Assembly (NCBI GenBank): GCA_009838645.1
Contig: VXRC01000017.1
Location: forward strand, 57,543 to 121,542
DNA length: 64,000 nt
Direction: 5' to 3'
DNA from: Gemmatimonadota bacterium
GTDB taxonomy: Bacteria > JAAXHH01
Notes under the pieces: generated by a model
Database searches by the model: none
Told to the model about the DNA's origin: nothing
Seen by the model: the letters and a program-made list of their open reading frames with translations, nothing else
Position numbers and translations under genes: made by a program
In this document: positions 36,481 through 45,248 of the stretch, piece after piece
How the letters are laid out: each line of letters starts with the position of its first letter
Numbering within the stretch: position 1 is the stretch's first letter

Positions 36481-37269
36481 TCACTCGGAGGGCTTTGCCG
36501 GACCTTCCGCGCGCCCCTCCGCCCCGTTTTCTCCCTGCCAGACCTTGACCAGCCTCAGGAACGAGTAAATCCCCATGCACAGGCTGAAGAGGAGACCGGG
36601 AAATCCGTCCCTGTACCCCCTTTTCACGATGTAGCATTTCCAGGCCATGCCGAGGGGGGAAAACACCAGGCGCAGCCGTCCCACGCGCTGTCCCGCCTGG
36701 ATCCGCTCTTCCGCGTCCACGGAAGTGTATTGGTCGATCCGGGCGATGAAATCGGAGAGCGTGTTGTGCGAATCGTGGTAAAGGTCTTCGTGGATCAGTC
36801 CCGGTTCGCCGTGGCCGTTTATCTCGATGTGGGCGTGCGCACCGCCGGTCCAGTACCCCTTGCCGTTTTTGAGGAGTCGGGGCTGGTAGCTTGGGTTGAG
36901 CGTTCCGTGCCGGATGGGAAACCGGAGAAAGTGTTCCTGGCGGTGGATCTTGTACCCGTCGAAATCCCCGCCGGACCGCAGCAGGTCTCGGATCCGCGCT
37001 TCGAGACCTTCCGTGACGTATTCATCCGCGTCGAGAAAGAGGATCCAGTCTCCCCGGGCCTGCTCCATGCCGAAGTTCCGCTGGTCGGCGAAACCGGACC
37101 ACGGCCGCTGAAACACCCGTCCTCCGCAGGATTCCGCGATTTCCACCGTGCCGTCGGTGCTGCCGCTGTCCACCACGATGATCTCATCGGCCCAGGAAAC
37201 CGGGTCCAGGCAGCGCCGGAGCTTGCGCTCCTCATTGTACGTGATCACGACGACGGTCAGCGATTGCAT
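36481..37269 (-). CDS. GT2 glycosyltransferase, WaaE/KdtX-like
   Basis: 262 residues: LTVVVITYNEERKLRRCL, EIIVVDSGSTDGTVEIAE, WILFLDADEYVTEGLEARI, then a C-terminal region with CYIVKRGYRDGFPGLLFSLCMGIYSFLRLVKVW, probably a membrane-associated amphipathic helix. This architecture is that of WaaE/KdtX-type LPS inner-core glucosyltransferases. One of three such paralogues here (also 37295-38080 and 46234-47109). Confidence 0.85.
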   Translation of the reverse strand: MQSLTVVVITYNEERKLRRCLDPVSWADEIIVVDSGSTDGTVEIAESCGGRVFQRPWSGFADQRNFGMEQARGDWILFLDADEYVTEGLEARIRDLLRSGGDFDGYKIHRQEHFLRFPIRHGTLNPSYQPRLLKNGKGYWTGGAHAHIEINGHGEPGLIHEDLYHDSHNTLSDFIARIDQYTSVDAEERIQAGQRVGRLRLVFSPLGMAWKCYIVKRGYRDGFPGLLFSLCMGIYSFLRLVKVWQGENGAEGRAEGPAKPSE

Positions 37270-37294
37270 GGGAGACGTCGGTGGATGCGCGGTT

Positions 37295-38080
37295 TCAGGA
37301 GGATCGGCCCCCCGCGCCCGACTCGGCGTCGGCGGAGCCCCGGAGGTGAAGGTGCCAGAGCTTGGCGTACTTGGTGAAAACGTAACAGGCGGAAAGGCCG
37401 CACAGGATGAATCCCGGCAGGCCGTCCAGGAAACCTCTACGCAACACGTACATTTTGAACAGGGTAAAAATCGGACGGAAAACCAGATCTGTCAAACGGA
37501 AACGCCTGCCCGAGCGGTAGAGCTGGCGGGCGCCGAGACTGGTGAAGCTGTTGAACTTGTCCAGGTAGTGGTGGAGGGTGGGATCGGTATCGTGGATCAT
37601 GGGGTGCTTCAGGTCGCCGACCGGTCCCCGGATGCGCAGCGCCTCGTGGACCTCGTCGCCGGTGAACCGGGGATCGGCCCCGCGCCGGAAGAGGCGCAGC
37701 ACGTAGTCGGGGTACCATCCGCAATGCCGGATCCAGTGCCCCAGGAAAAGCGTCTTCCTCGCGATCCGGTAACCGACGCGGTCCCCCTTGTCCATGACGG
37801 CGGTGATTTCATCCCGCAGGTCCTGTGGAACGCGCTCGTCGGCATCCAGCCAGAGCACCCAGTCGCCCGTGGCGTGCTCCAGGGCCAGTTGCTTGGTCGG
37901 CCCGTAGCCCAGCCACTCCGATTCGACGACACGGTCGGCGTATTGGCGCGCGATGGCGACGGTATCGTCGGTGCTCCCCGAGTCCACGAGCACGATCTCG
38001 TCGGCGAACCGCGCGCTCTGCAGGCAGGCTTCGATCCGAGGGGCTTCGTTCCGGGCGATGATGATGACGGAGAGGGACAT
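37295..38080 (-). CDS. GT2 glycosyltransferase, WaaE/KdtX-like
   Basis: 261 residues with LSVIIIARNEAPRIEACL, EIVLVDSGSTDDTVAIAR, WVLWLDADERVPQDLRDEI, VLRLFRRG and the C-terminal KMYVLRRGFLDGLPGFILCGLSACYVFTKYAKLW membrane-associated segment. Homologous to its neighbours; a distinct acceptor is likely. Sits between the symporter genes and the next GT2. Confidence 0.86.
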   Translation of the reverse strand: MSLSVIIIARNEAPRIEACLQSARFADEIVLVDSGSTDDTVAIARQYADRVVESEWLGYGPTKQLALEHATGDWVLWLDADERVPQDLRDEITAVMDKGDRVGYRIARKTLFLGHWIRHCGWYPDYVLRLFRRGADPRFTGDEVHEALRIRGPVGDLKHPMIHDTDPTLHHYLDKFNSFTSLGARQLYRSGRRFRLTDLVFRPIFTLFKMYVLRRGFLDGLPGFILCGLSACYVFTKYAKLWHLHLRGSADAESGAGGRSS

Positions 38081-38098
38081 GGCGCCGGCTCCCGCGGA

Positions 38099-39952
38099 TC
38101 AATGTTCCGGTGCCGACTCGATCATCACCGCGGGTCCCGCGTCTTCCGGTTCCCTGACCGAGTCGACCATGGCCTCGATTTCCCTGCCGGGCCTGGGGAA
38201 AAGCGGCGTGAGCCCCAGGGTCACGGCGAAGTTGATCAGCATGCCGATCGTCCCGATCCCCTGGGGACTGATGCCGTTGGCGAACAGTCCGAAGGTCCAG
38301 GTTTCCATGCCGAAGAATACGCATGCGATGATGTAGAAAGCCGTAAAGCCGATACCGGCCAGGATTCCGCAAACGGCGGGTATCGTACCCACGCGCTTGC
38401 TGAAAATGCCCAGTACGATGGCGGGGAAGAAGCTCGCGGCGGCAAGGCCGAAGGCAAAAGCCACCACCTGGCTGACGAAACCCGGTGGGTAGATACCGAA
38501 TACACCGGCCACGATCACGGCTACGCCAATCACGCTACGGCCCACGGAGAGGCGCTGGCTCTCGCTCGCGTTCGGGCGCAGTACGCGGTAGTACAGGTCG
38601 TGGGAAACACTGGACGAAATAACGAGCAGCAGCCCGCTGGCCGTGGACAGGGCCGCCGCCAGACCGCCGGCCGCGACGAGCGCGATGATCCAGCTGGCCA
38701 GTTCGGCCATTTCCGGCGTCGCCAGCACGATGATGTCACGGTCCGGACCGGAAAGCCCCCGGGCCCTGAGGGCCGTGCGCCCATCCGCACCCTCCGCGCC
38801 GTCCGAATCGAGCCAGGACTGGTGGTCGACCTGTATGGAGGACAGTTCCGTGTGCGACAGGGACCCGCCGCGGAAAATCTCGTTGTCGTAACCGGCCGAA
38901 TACCGCATGACGCCGTCTCCGTCGTCCATCCACAGGATCAGGCCGGTCTTCTCCCAGTTCTCGAACCAGGACGGAAGTTCCTGAGCAGTCTTCCCGTTCA
39001 GGCTGTCGATCATGTAATACCGCGCGAAGGCCGCGGTCGCGGGCGCGGTAAGGTACAGCAGGGATATGAAGAGCAGCGCCCAGAAGGCGCTCCACCGGGC
39101 CGCCTTGACCGATTTGACGGTATAGAACCGGACGAGCACGTGGGGCAGGCCCGCCGTGCCCACCATGAGCGCGAGGGCCACGCAGAATACGTTGACCTTG
39201 TCCCACCCTCCCACGAAGGTGGCCGTGTAACTGCTGAACCCCAGGTCGGCCTGTATCTGGTTGAGCTTCTCCAGCAGGTATACGCCCGTCTCGCCCGCGA
39301 TCGAAGGCTCCAGCGTGCTGCCGAGCCCCGCCTGCGGCAGGGGGCTTCCCGTGAGCTTGATGCTGATGGCGATGGCGGGGATCAGAAAGGCGGTGATAAG
39401 CACCCAGTACTGGGCGACCTGGGTCCACGTGATGCCCTTCATTCCCCCGAGCGTGGCGTAGATGAAGACAATGGCCATCCCGATGATGACGCCGATATGG
39501 ATGTCCACCTCGAGAAACCGGCTGAAGACGACGCCCACGCCGCGCATCTGCCCCGCCACGTATGTAAAGCTGATGAAAATGGCGCACGAGACAGCCACCA
39601 CGCGCGCGAGGTCCGATGCGAAGCGGTCGCCTACGAAATCCGGCACGGTATAGTGGCCGAATTTCCGGAGGTACGGCGCCAGCAGCAGCGCCAGCAGCAC
39701 GTAACCGCCTGTCCAGCCCATGAGATAGACGCCGCCGGCGTATCCCATGGTGGAAATCAGCCCGGCCATGGAAATGAAGGATGCCGCGCTCATCCAGTCG
39801 GCGGCCGTGGCCATGCCGTTGGCCGCCGCGGGGACGCCCCGACCGGCGACGTAGAAGCCCCGGGTGTCCCGGACCCGGGTACGCCACGCGATAAAGAGAT
39901 AGAGGCCGAAAGAGAGGGCTACAAAGAAATAGGTCCAAGCCTGTACCGACAT
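38099..39952 (-). CDS. Sodium:solute symporter, large subunit (VC_2705-like, SSS family)
   Basis: LeuT-fold Na+-coupled symporter of the solute:sodium symporter family, 617 residues and about 12-13 membrane segments. SSS features: GRGVPAAANGMATAADWMSAASFISM near the N-terminus, GYVLLALLLAPYLRKFGHYTVPDF, LGGMKGITWTQVAQY, and AGGLAAALSTASGLLLVISSSVSHDLYY. An unusually long extramembrane insert (about residues 320-415) contains many charged residues. The adjacent DUF4212 protein identifies the two-subunit subfamily. Closest known functions are carboxylate (acetate/lactate-type) uptake; substrate unknown. Confidence 0.88.
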   Translation of the reverse strand: MSVQAWTYFFVALSFGLYLFIAWRTRVRDTRGFYVAGRGVPAAANGMATAADWMSAASFISMAGLISTMGYAGGVYLMGWTGGYVLLALLLAPYLRKFGHYTVPDFVGDRFASDLARVVAVSCAIFISFTYVAGQMRGVGVVFSRFLEVDIHIGVIIGMAIVFIYATLGGMKGITWTQVAQYWVLITAFLIPAIAISIKLTGSPLPQAGLGSTLEPSIAGETGVYLLEKLNQIQADLGFSSYTATFVGGWDKVNVFCVALALMVGTAGLPHVLVRFYTVKSVKAARWSAFWALLFISLLYLTAPATAAFARYYMIDSLNGKTAQELPSWFENWEKTGLILWMDDGDGVMRYSAGYDNEIFRGGSLSHTELSSIQVDHQSWLDSDGAEGADGRTALRARGLSGPDRDIIVLATPEMAELASWIIALVAAGGLAAALSTASGLLLVISSSVSHDLYYRVLRPNASESQRLSVGRSVIGVAVIVAGVFGIYPPGFVSQVVAFAFGLAAASFFPAIVLGIFSKRVGTIPAVCGILAGIGFTAFYIIACVFFGMETWTFGLFANGISPQGIGTIGMLINFAVTLGLTPLFPRPGREIEAMVDSVREPEDAGPAVMIESAPEH

Positions 39953-39961
39953 CGCCCGCGC

Positions 39962-40273
39962 CTACCCTTCCTGTCTGGTGGTTTCGAGTTCCCGGCGGTG
40001 CCGGTTGTCCAGGCGGTTCATGTACAGGCAGTAAGCCAGTATGAGCAACACGAAGACGATGATGCTGCCCTGGTGGGCAAACCAGAACCCCAGGGGGAAG
40101 CCGGTGCCGGATATGCGATACGCGTTGAGCGTGTCCGCGAACAGGATGCCGGCCCCCAGTCCGGCCAGGGCCCACAGCCCGAGCAGCACGGCCATGATCC
40201 GTATGTTGGCCCGCCAGTAGCGGCGCAGCGCCGCGGCGGCCCTGCTGCCGGCGGTGTCCGTCGAATCAGACAT
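39962..40273 (-). CDS. DUF4212 small subunit of a sodium:solute symporter
   Basis: 103 residues with two membrane segments (about 24-46 and 61-80) and the DUF4212-type arrangement YWRANIRIMAVLLGLWAL... GFPLGFWFAHQGSIIVFVLLILAYCLYMNRLD. This family is always next to an SSS large subunit, as here (9 bases). ATG 40273 is chosen since GGAGG lies 7 bases upstream; an upstream ATG (40291) would overlap that site. Confidence 0.9.
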   Translation of the reverse strand: MSDSTDTAGSRAAAALRRYWRANIRIMAVLLGLWALAGLGAGILFADTLNAYRISGTGFPLGFWFAHQGSIIVFVLLILAYCLYMNRLDNRHRRELETTRQEG

Positions 40274-40301
40274 GCAGGTCCTCCGGTTCATCCCATTCCG
40301 T

Positions 40302-40802
40302 TCAAGGCTTGACCACGGTCAGCCTCGCCTCCACGTACATGCCGGGGAAGATGAACGCGAGGTATTTCTCCCATCTGCGGGGAGACCAGTTGGCGAGCAG
40401 GCTGATGCCCAGTACCCGGTAGACGTCGCTGAAGATCAGCCTGCATTCGTCCATTCGAAACCGTCCGTCCCGGCACATCTGGGTAATCGTCACGTAGCCG
40501 AAGTGATGATAGTGCGTCAGGTCGCCATAGGACAGCTGCGAAGAGTAGTGGGGCGTGACGATGCGGATCGAAGCCCCGGACCGCGCGATACGGTACACCT
40601 CGTCCATGGCCCGGGCCGGCTGGAGGATGTGCTCCAGGATATGGGACATCTCGACGTGATCGAATTGTGCGTCGTCGAAGGGATAGGGGTAGTCGTCCAG
40701 GCTGTGCACGACGTCCACGTGCGCCGCATCGTTGATGTCCAGGCCGACGGCCCCTTCCAGCTTCCCGAATGGTCCGCAGCCCAGATCGAGTTTGGTCGCC
40801 AT
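40302..40802 (-). CDS. Class I SAM-dependent methyltransferase (type 11-like)
   Basis: 166 residues starting at ATG 40802 with KLDLGCGPFGKLEGAVGLDI, the SAM-binding motif I, then FDHVEMSHILEHILQPARAMDEVYRIARSG, a pattern of methyltransferase type 11 enzymes in polysaccharide clusters. An ATG at 40823 is an alternative. The frame is open far upstream through the GT9 gene, but that part is a shadow. Probably modifies a sugar or lipid of the surface glycan; substrate unknown. Confidence 0.82.
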   Translation of the reverse strand: MATKLDLGCGPFGKLEGAVGLDINDAAHVDVVHSLDDYPYPFDDAQFDHVEMSHILEHILQPARAMDEVYRIARSGASIRIVTPHYSSQLSYGDLTHYHHFGYVTITQMCRDGRFRMDECRLIFSDVYRVLGISLLANWSPRRWEKYLAFIFPGMYVEARLTVVKP

Positions 40803-40903
40803 GTTCACCCGTTCCCGTGCCATGGAGGCGTTCGCCTGAGCGGGCAACATGGTATGGGCGGGCAGGGGTCGTGTCAAGTGAATAAGGCCGTCACGGGCCG
40901 GGT

Positions 40904-42049
40904 TCAGATCCGGATGATATCGCCCGTTTCGCCGCTGCCGGAACCGTCGAGCATGGCGGAGATTTCGCGGTACACGCGATCCGGCGGGATCTCCTCGATC
41001 CGTTGACTGGCCGCGTAGAAGGCGCGGTGCCGTCGGCCGGGCGGTTTCCAGTAGGCCGGATCGCTGGTGGCGTGAAAGGACAGGGTCGGCGTCTCCACGG
41101 CGGCGGCCAGGTGGAGGACCCCGGTATCGTTGCATACGAGCAGGTCCGCGGCGCGTATCACACCGGCGACCTTCCTCAGCGACAGGGGCGGTGCGCCGTG
41201 CAACGGAGCGGATGCCGCTTCGCGCAGCGCACGCAGCAGTCCTTCTTCTCCCGGCGCGGGGATGACCAGGATCCGGACGGAGCGCCGGGCGGCCAACGCA
41301 TCGCAGACGCGGGCCAGCTGCTCCACGGGGTATCGCTTCCTCGCGTCCCCGGTGCCGAAGTGGACGGCGACCACGGGGCCTCCGAGCTTCCCGGGATCCC
41401 CGTCCAGGCCATCGATCACCGCCCGGCCGGCCGCCCGTTCTTCCGCGGTCATGGTGTAACGGAAAGACAGGTCGTCCGTATCGGCACCCACGTGCCGCAC
41501 CACGTCGAGGTTCCGCTGGATCTGGTGCCTGGGTTCGGGACGCACGGGCACGTTGATCGTGTAGAACGGATTGTGGTCGAGGTGGTCGAAGGTGGGTGTT
41601 TCGGGTCCCATGACCACGGAAGCGCCCGAAAGCCAGGCGATGAGGTCGCTGGACAGGGAATGGGAAACCGTGTTGAACACGACGGCGAGGTCGACGGGAT
41701 CGCGCATGAGATCGACGAAGGACCGGATGTCCCGGGGCCGCCAGCGGAAACCGGATTCGTGGAACAGCAGGACCTCGTCCACGTCCGGATTGTTCCGGGC
41801 CACGGGGTACAGGTAGGCACGGACCACCAGGGTGAGGCGCGCGGCGGGAAACCGCGCCCGCAGCGCATGGATCGCCGGGGTGGTCAGCAGAAAATCGCCG
41901 AACTGATCGTGTTGCCGGATAATCAGGATCCGGCCGATGCGATCGGGATCGACCTCCCCGGGCGGTGCGCGGCGATTGCCCAGGGGATGGCTGGCCAGCC
42001 ATCTGAGCACCCGGGTCTTGAGCCGCTTTTCGATAGGATACCACATCAT
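40904..42049 (-). CDS. GT9 heptosyltransferase-like glycosyltransferase
   Basis: 381 residues, third GT9 member: GRILIIRQHDQFGDFLLTTPAIHALRARFPAARL near residue 38, VAVHFGTGDARKRYPVEQLARVCDAL, LRKVAGVIRAADLLVCNDTGVLHLAAAVETPTLSFHAT. It lacks the Cys-rich tail seen in the other two. The basic N-terminal extension (MMWYPIEKRLKTRVLRWLASH) may associate with the membrane. It starts 10 bases after the msbA stop. Confidence 0.86.
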   Translation of the reverse strand: MMWYPIEKRLKTRVLRWLASHPLGNRRAPPGEVDPDRIGRILIIRQHDQFGDFLLTTPAIHALRARFPAARLTLVVRAYLYPVARNNPDVDEVLLFHESGFRWRPRDIRSFVDLMRDPVDLAVVFNTVSHSLSSDLIAWLSGASVVMGPETPTFDHLDHNPFYTINVPVRPEPRHQIQRNLDVVRHVGADTDDLSFRYTMTAEERAAGRAVIDGLDGDPGKLGGPVVAVHFGTGDARKRYPVEQLARVCDALAARRSVRILVIPAPGEEGLLRALREAASAPLHGAPPLSLRKVAGVIRAADLLVCNDTGVLHLAAAVETPTLSFHATSDPAYWKPPGRRHRAFYAASQRIEEIPPDRVYREISAMLDGSGSGETGDIIRI

Positions 42050-42059
42050 CGGCCGTCCG

Positions 42060-43967
42060 TTATTCCGCCACCGGTTCCTGGTCCCGGAACTGCAGGTTGT
42101 AGAGCTTCCTGTACAGGCCGTCTTCCTGGATCAGCGACCCGTGGACGCCGGACTGGACGATCCGGCCGCGGTCGACCACGACCACACGGTCCGCCTTCTG
42201 AACCGTCGAAAGGCGATGGGCGATGACCAGGGCCGTCCTGCCCTTCATCAGCCGGTCGATGGCCTCCTGGACCAGCAGCTCGGACTCGGTGTCCAGGCTG
42301 GAGGTGGCCTCGTCGAATATGAGGATCTGGGGATCCTTCAGGATGGCCCGGGCGATGGCGATGCGCTGGCGCTGCCCACCGGAAAGCCGCACGCCCCGCT
42401 CCCCGAGAAACGTATCGTACCCATCGGGCAACTGCTCGATGAAGGCGTCTGCGTTCGCGGCGGCCGCGGCGGACTGTATCCGGTCCAGGGGCATGTCCGC
42501 GACGCCGTAGGCGATGTTGTTGCGGACCGTATCGTTGAAGAGGATCACGTCCTGGGTTACGATACCCATTTTCTCCCGGAGGGAGGCCACGGTGACCGTA
42601 CGCAGGTCTTTCCCGTCTATTTCGATGCGCCCCCCGGTCGGATCGTAGAACCGCGCGACGAGATCCACCAGGGTGGACTTGCCGCCGCCGCTGGGTCCCA
42701 CGAGCGCCACGGTCTCGCCCGACCGGACCACCAGGTCGATATCTTCCAGGGCTGGGTCGGAGACCGTATCGTACCGGAAATGAACGCGATCGAGCCGGAT
42801 CTCCCGCCGCAGGTCGGGCAGTGGGACCGCGCCGGGAGCGTCCGTGATCTCCGGGGCCGTGTCCATCACGGAAAACACGCGGTCCGCGGCGGCAATCCCT
42901 TCCTGGATCCGGTTGTGCACCTGGCCGAGTTCCTTGACCGGTTTCATCATGGAAAAGAGGGCCAGGAAGAAGGTCAGGAAGTCCTCGGGCGCCAGCAGGC
43001 CGCCTTCCAGCACCTGCCGCCCGCCGTACCAGAGGATCGCCAGGCCCACGGCGCTGCCCAGGATCTCCGTAATGGGGCTGGCCAGGTTGTGCATGTGGGT
43101 CAGGCGGAGCAGCGTGTGGAAGTAGTGTTGCGTCTGCCGCTTGAACTTGCCGATTTCGAAGGACTCCATGTTGAAGGCCTTGACCACCCGCACGCCGGCC
43201 ACGGTCTCCTGGAGCGTAGAGGTCAGGTCGGCCATGGCCTCCTGGGAAGCCGTGCTGCTCCGGCGAAGGCGCCTGCCCACCGTGGTGATGACGAGGACGC
43301 TCAGGGGAAGCAGGACCAGGGAGACCAGCGTCAACTGCCAGCTTAGGATCAGGAGGATCGCGAGGAAGACCACGACCAGCATGGGCTCCTTGATCAGCGT
43401 GCCGAAGGCGGCCGAAATGGTGCCGTTGATCTTCATGACGTCGTAGGACACGCGGGAGATGAGCTCCCCCGTGCGTTCCCGGTGGAAATAGGACAGGGAA
43501 AGGCGGTGCAGATGGATATACAGGTGGTTCCTGATGTCTTTGATGACCCCGTTCTCGGCGTAGGCCATCAGGTAGGCCTGCAGGTAACTGCTGATGTTCT
43601 TGAGCAGGAGGATGAACAGGATGATCAGGCAGAGGCGCTCCAGGGTTGCCTGCTTGGTCGGCCGCCTGATCAGGTCGTTGGTGCGTTCCTTCAAGGTCTC
43701 GCGCAGGCCCGTCATCCCGGTGCGCTGTTCCAGCCGGTTCGCCGAATCCTGCGCCACACCGAGCTGCCCGCCCTGCCCAGGCTGTCCGGACTGCCCGTCC
43801 TGAACCGTCTGTACGGTTTCCTGACCGAAGAGGGTCTGCAGAAAGGGCAGGGCCACCCAGACCGTGGCGCTGCTGGTCAGCGCGAAACAGGCCATGCATA
43901 CCATGGCGCCGGCCATGAAATACCAGTAGGGTTTTACGTATGAAAGTACTCGGAGATACAGATTCAT
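42060..43967 (-). CDS. msbA: MsbA-like lipid A / lipid-linked glycan ABC exporter
   Basis: Half-transporter with fused membrane and ATPase domains, 635 residues. Six membrane helices (first at about 16-45), then the ATPase: Walker A GPSGGGKST, Q-loop GIVTQDVILFNDTVRNNIAYG, signature LSGGQRQRIAIARAILKDP, Walker B ILIFDEATSSLD, H-loop IAHRLSTV. Type and LPS context favour MsbA (flips lipid A-core). The loop between helices 1 and 2 contains a glutamine-rich xGQ repeat. GT4 upstream and GT9 downstream are a few bases away. Confidence 0.9.
   Translation of the reverse strand: MNLYLRVLSYVKPYWYFMAGAMVCMACFALTSSATVWVALPFLQTLFGQETVQTVQDGQSGQPGQGGQLGVAQDSANRLEQRTGMTGLRETLKERTNDLIRRPTKQATLERLCLIILFILLLKNISSYLQAYLMAYAENGVIKDIRNHLYIHLHRLSLSYFHRERTGELISRVSYDVMKINGTISAAFGTLIKEPMLVVVFLAILLILSWQLTLVSLVLLPLSVLVITTVGRRLRRSSTASQEAMADLTSTLQETVAGVRVVKAFNMESFEIGKFKRQTQHYFHTLLRLTHMHNLASPITEILGSAVGLAILWYGGRQVLEGGLLAPEDFLTFFLALFSMMKPVKELGQVHNRIQEGIAAADRVFSVMDTAPEITDAPGAVPLPDLRREIRLDRVHFRYDTVSDPALEDIDLVVRSGETVALVGPSGGGKSTLVDLVARFYDPTGGRIEIDGKDLRTVTVASLREKMGIVTQDVILFNDTVRNNIAYGVADMPLDRIQSAAAAANADAFIEQLPDGYDTFLGERGVRLSGGQRQRIAIARAILKDPQILIFDEATSSLDTESELLVQEAIDRLMKGRTALVIAHRLSTVQKADRVVVVDRGRIVQSGVHGSLIQEDGLYRKLYNLQFRDQEPVAE
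43764..43817 (-). repeat. Degenerate 9-bp repeat in the first msbA loop
   Basis: Six imperfect 9-bp units beginning ctg (plus strand), encoding TVQ-TVQ-DGQ-SGQ-PGQ-GGQ in a predicted periplasmic loop. Confidence 0.75.
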
Positions 43968-43985
43968 GGGGGGTAGGGATGGGGT

Positions 43986-45131
43986 TCAGGCGGGAGAGGC
44001 CATTGAGGCGGCGTAGAGCGCTTCCACCCGGTTGGTCATGGCGTCGAGATTGAAGCGTGCCCTGGCCCGTGCGCGACCGGTCTCCGCGATACGCGCGCGA
44101 AGACGCTCGTCCATCAGCAGCGATTCGACCGACCGCGCAAGCCCCACCGCGTCGCCTCCCTGGAAGACCAGACCCGTTTCGCCGTCCTCCACGGTGTCCA
44201 GCGTGCCGTCCGACCGGGTCGATACACAGGCCACGCCCATGGCCATCGCCTCGATGACCGTCGCGCCGAAACCCTCTGCTCTCGAGGGAAATATAAAAAC
44301 GTCCATGGCGTTCAGCAAGGCGGGAATATCACGCCTGAATCCCGTGAACAGCACGGTTTCATCGAGACCGAGTTCGCGGGCCTGTCGAACGATTCCGTCG
44401 TGGTACGCTTCCTCGCCGTAGCTCGCCTCGCCCACCACGACGAACCTCAGGGACATCTCCGGATGGCGATCCCGGAGCATCCGCGCGGCTTGAAGGAACT
44501 CCTCGAAGCCCTTCCCCGGAGACACGCGGCCCACGGTCCCCACCAACAGGGCTTCGGAGGCAATCCCGAGCGATATTCTCGTGTCTTCCCGGTCGTAGCG
44601 GGCAGGATCGAACCGTTCCAGGTCCAGGGCCGGATGGACCGTCACCACGCGGTCTGGCGGGACGGGACAGGTCTCCCGCACGTTCCTGTTCAGCGTCTCC
44701 GATACCGTGATGACCCGGGAAACGCGCCGGTACAGCCAGCGGTGCAGCGGGTCCTTCTTCGTTACGTAGGAACCGACGTGCTTGGTGAGCAGAAGCGGTC
44801 CGTCGAATCCCGCCAGCCGTGCGGCGGGCACGGCCTGCCAGAGGTCGCGGGACAGGTGGAGATGGAGGACGACGGGCCGAAAGCGGCGGATGCAGCGCCG
44901 CAGCGCGCAGGTCGACAGGGGGTTCACGTAACCGCCGATGGGGACGGTTTCCACCGTGAAGCCTCGTTCACGGGCCTCGCCGGCAATCGATCCCTTGGGA
45001 TGAAGCACCAGGCGCACGTCGTGACCGCGATCCCGTAGTTTTCCCGACAGGATCGGAACGTGCATCTCCGTGCCGCCCCAGGCCAGGGAGGAGCATACCT
45101 GCAGGATGCGCGCGGGTGCCATGCTGGCCAT
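43986..45131 (-). CDS. GT4 family glycosyltransferase
   Basis: GT-B retaining glycosyltransferase, about 381 residues. N-terminal ILQVCSSLAWGGTEMHVPILSGKLRDRGHDV, LLLTKHVGSY, VITVSETLNRN, then GTVGRVSPGKGFEEFLQAARML, VLFTGFRRDIPALLNAMDVFIFPSRAEGFGATVIEAMAMGVACVSTRSDGT, the GT4 E-x7-E region. ATG 45131 is preferred: AGAGG is 6 bases upstream; 45137 is also possible. Sugar and acceptor unknown. Confidence 0.87.
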   Translation of the reverse strand: MASMAPARILQVCSSLAWGGTEMHVPILSGKLRDRGHDVRLVLHPKGSIAGEARERGFTVETVPIGGYVNPLSTCALRRCIRRFRPVVLHLHLSRDLWQAVPAARLAGFDGPLLLTKHVGSYVTKKDPLHRWLYRRVSRVITVSETLNRNVRETCPVPPDRVVTVHPALDLERFDPARYDREDTRISLGIASEALLVGTVGRVSPGKGFEEFLQAARMLRDRHPEMSLRFVVVGEASYGEEAYHDGIVRQARELGLDETVLFTGFRRDIPALLNAMDVFIFPSRAEGFGATVIEAMAMGVACVSTRSDGTLDTVEDGETGLVFQGGDAVGLARSVESLLMDERLRARIAETGRARARARFNLDAMTNRVEALYAASMASPA

Positions 45132-45203
45132 GGCCATCCTCTAATCGATGGAGTCGGGGATCGGGATCGGATCGGGGACGATTACGGATATCCAGGCGGG
45201 TCC

Positions 45204-45248
45204 GCCGGCATCACTACCGCCGGCATCGCTTCCGCCGGCATCACTTCC
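45204..45248 (-). repeat. 15-bp tandem repeat, three copies, spanning the stop codon of the radical SAM gene
   Basis: Plus-strand unit gccggcatcactacc / gccggcatcgcttcc / gccggcatcacttcc. The copy nearest the gene contains the Lys codon and TGA stop; the other two lie downstream, before the GT4 gene. Confidence 0.93.

Noticed and set aside
37148..40312. Very long plus-strand open frame (about 1050 codons) opposite the GT2 and symporter genes
   Set aside because: It is antisense to well-supported genes with clear motifs, shows no recognisable domain, and long antisense frames are expected in GC-rich coding DNA.
40803..42044. Upstream part of the long open frame containing the methyltransferase
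   Set aside because: That part overlaps the GT9 gene in another frame and has no domain; only the last 166 codons encode the methyltransferase.
42046..43899. Alternative long minus-strand frame overlapping msbA
   Set aside because: The msbA frame contains Walker A, signature and Walker B motifs and membrane helices; this one is Arg/Gly/Pro-rich shadow sequence.
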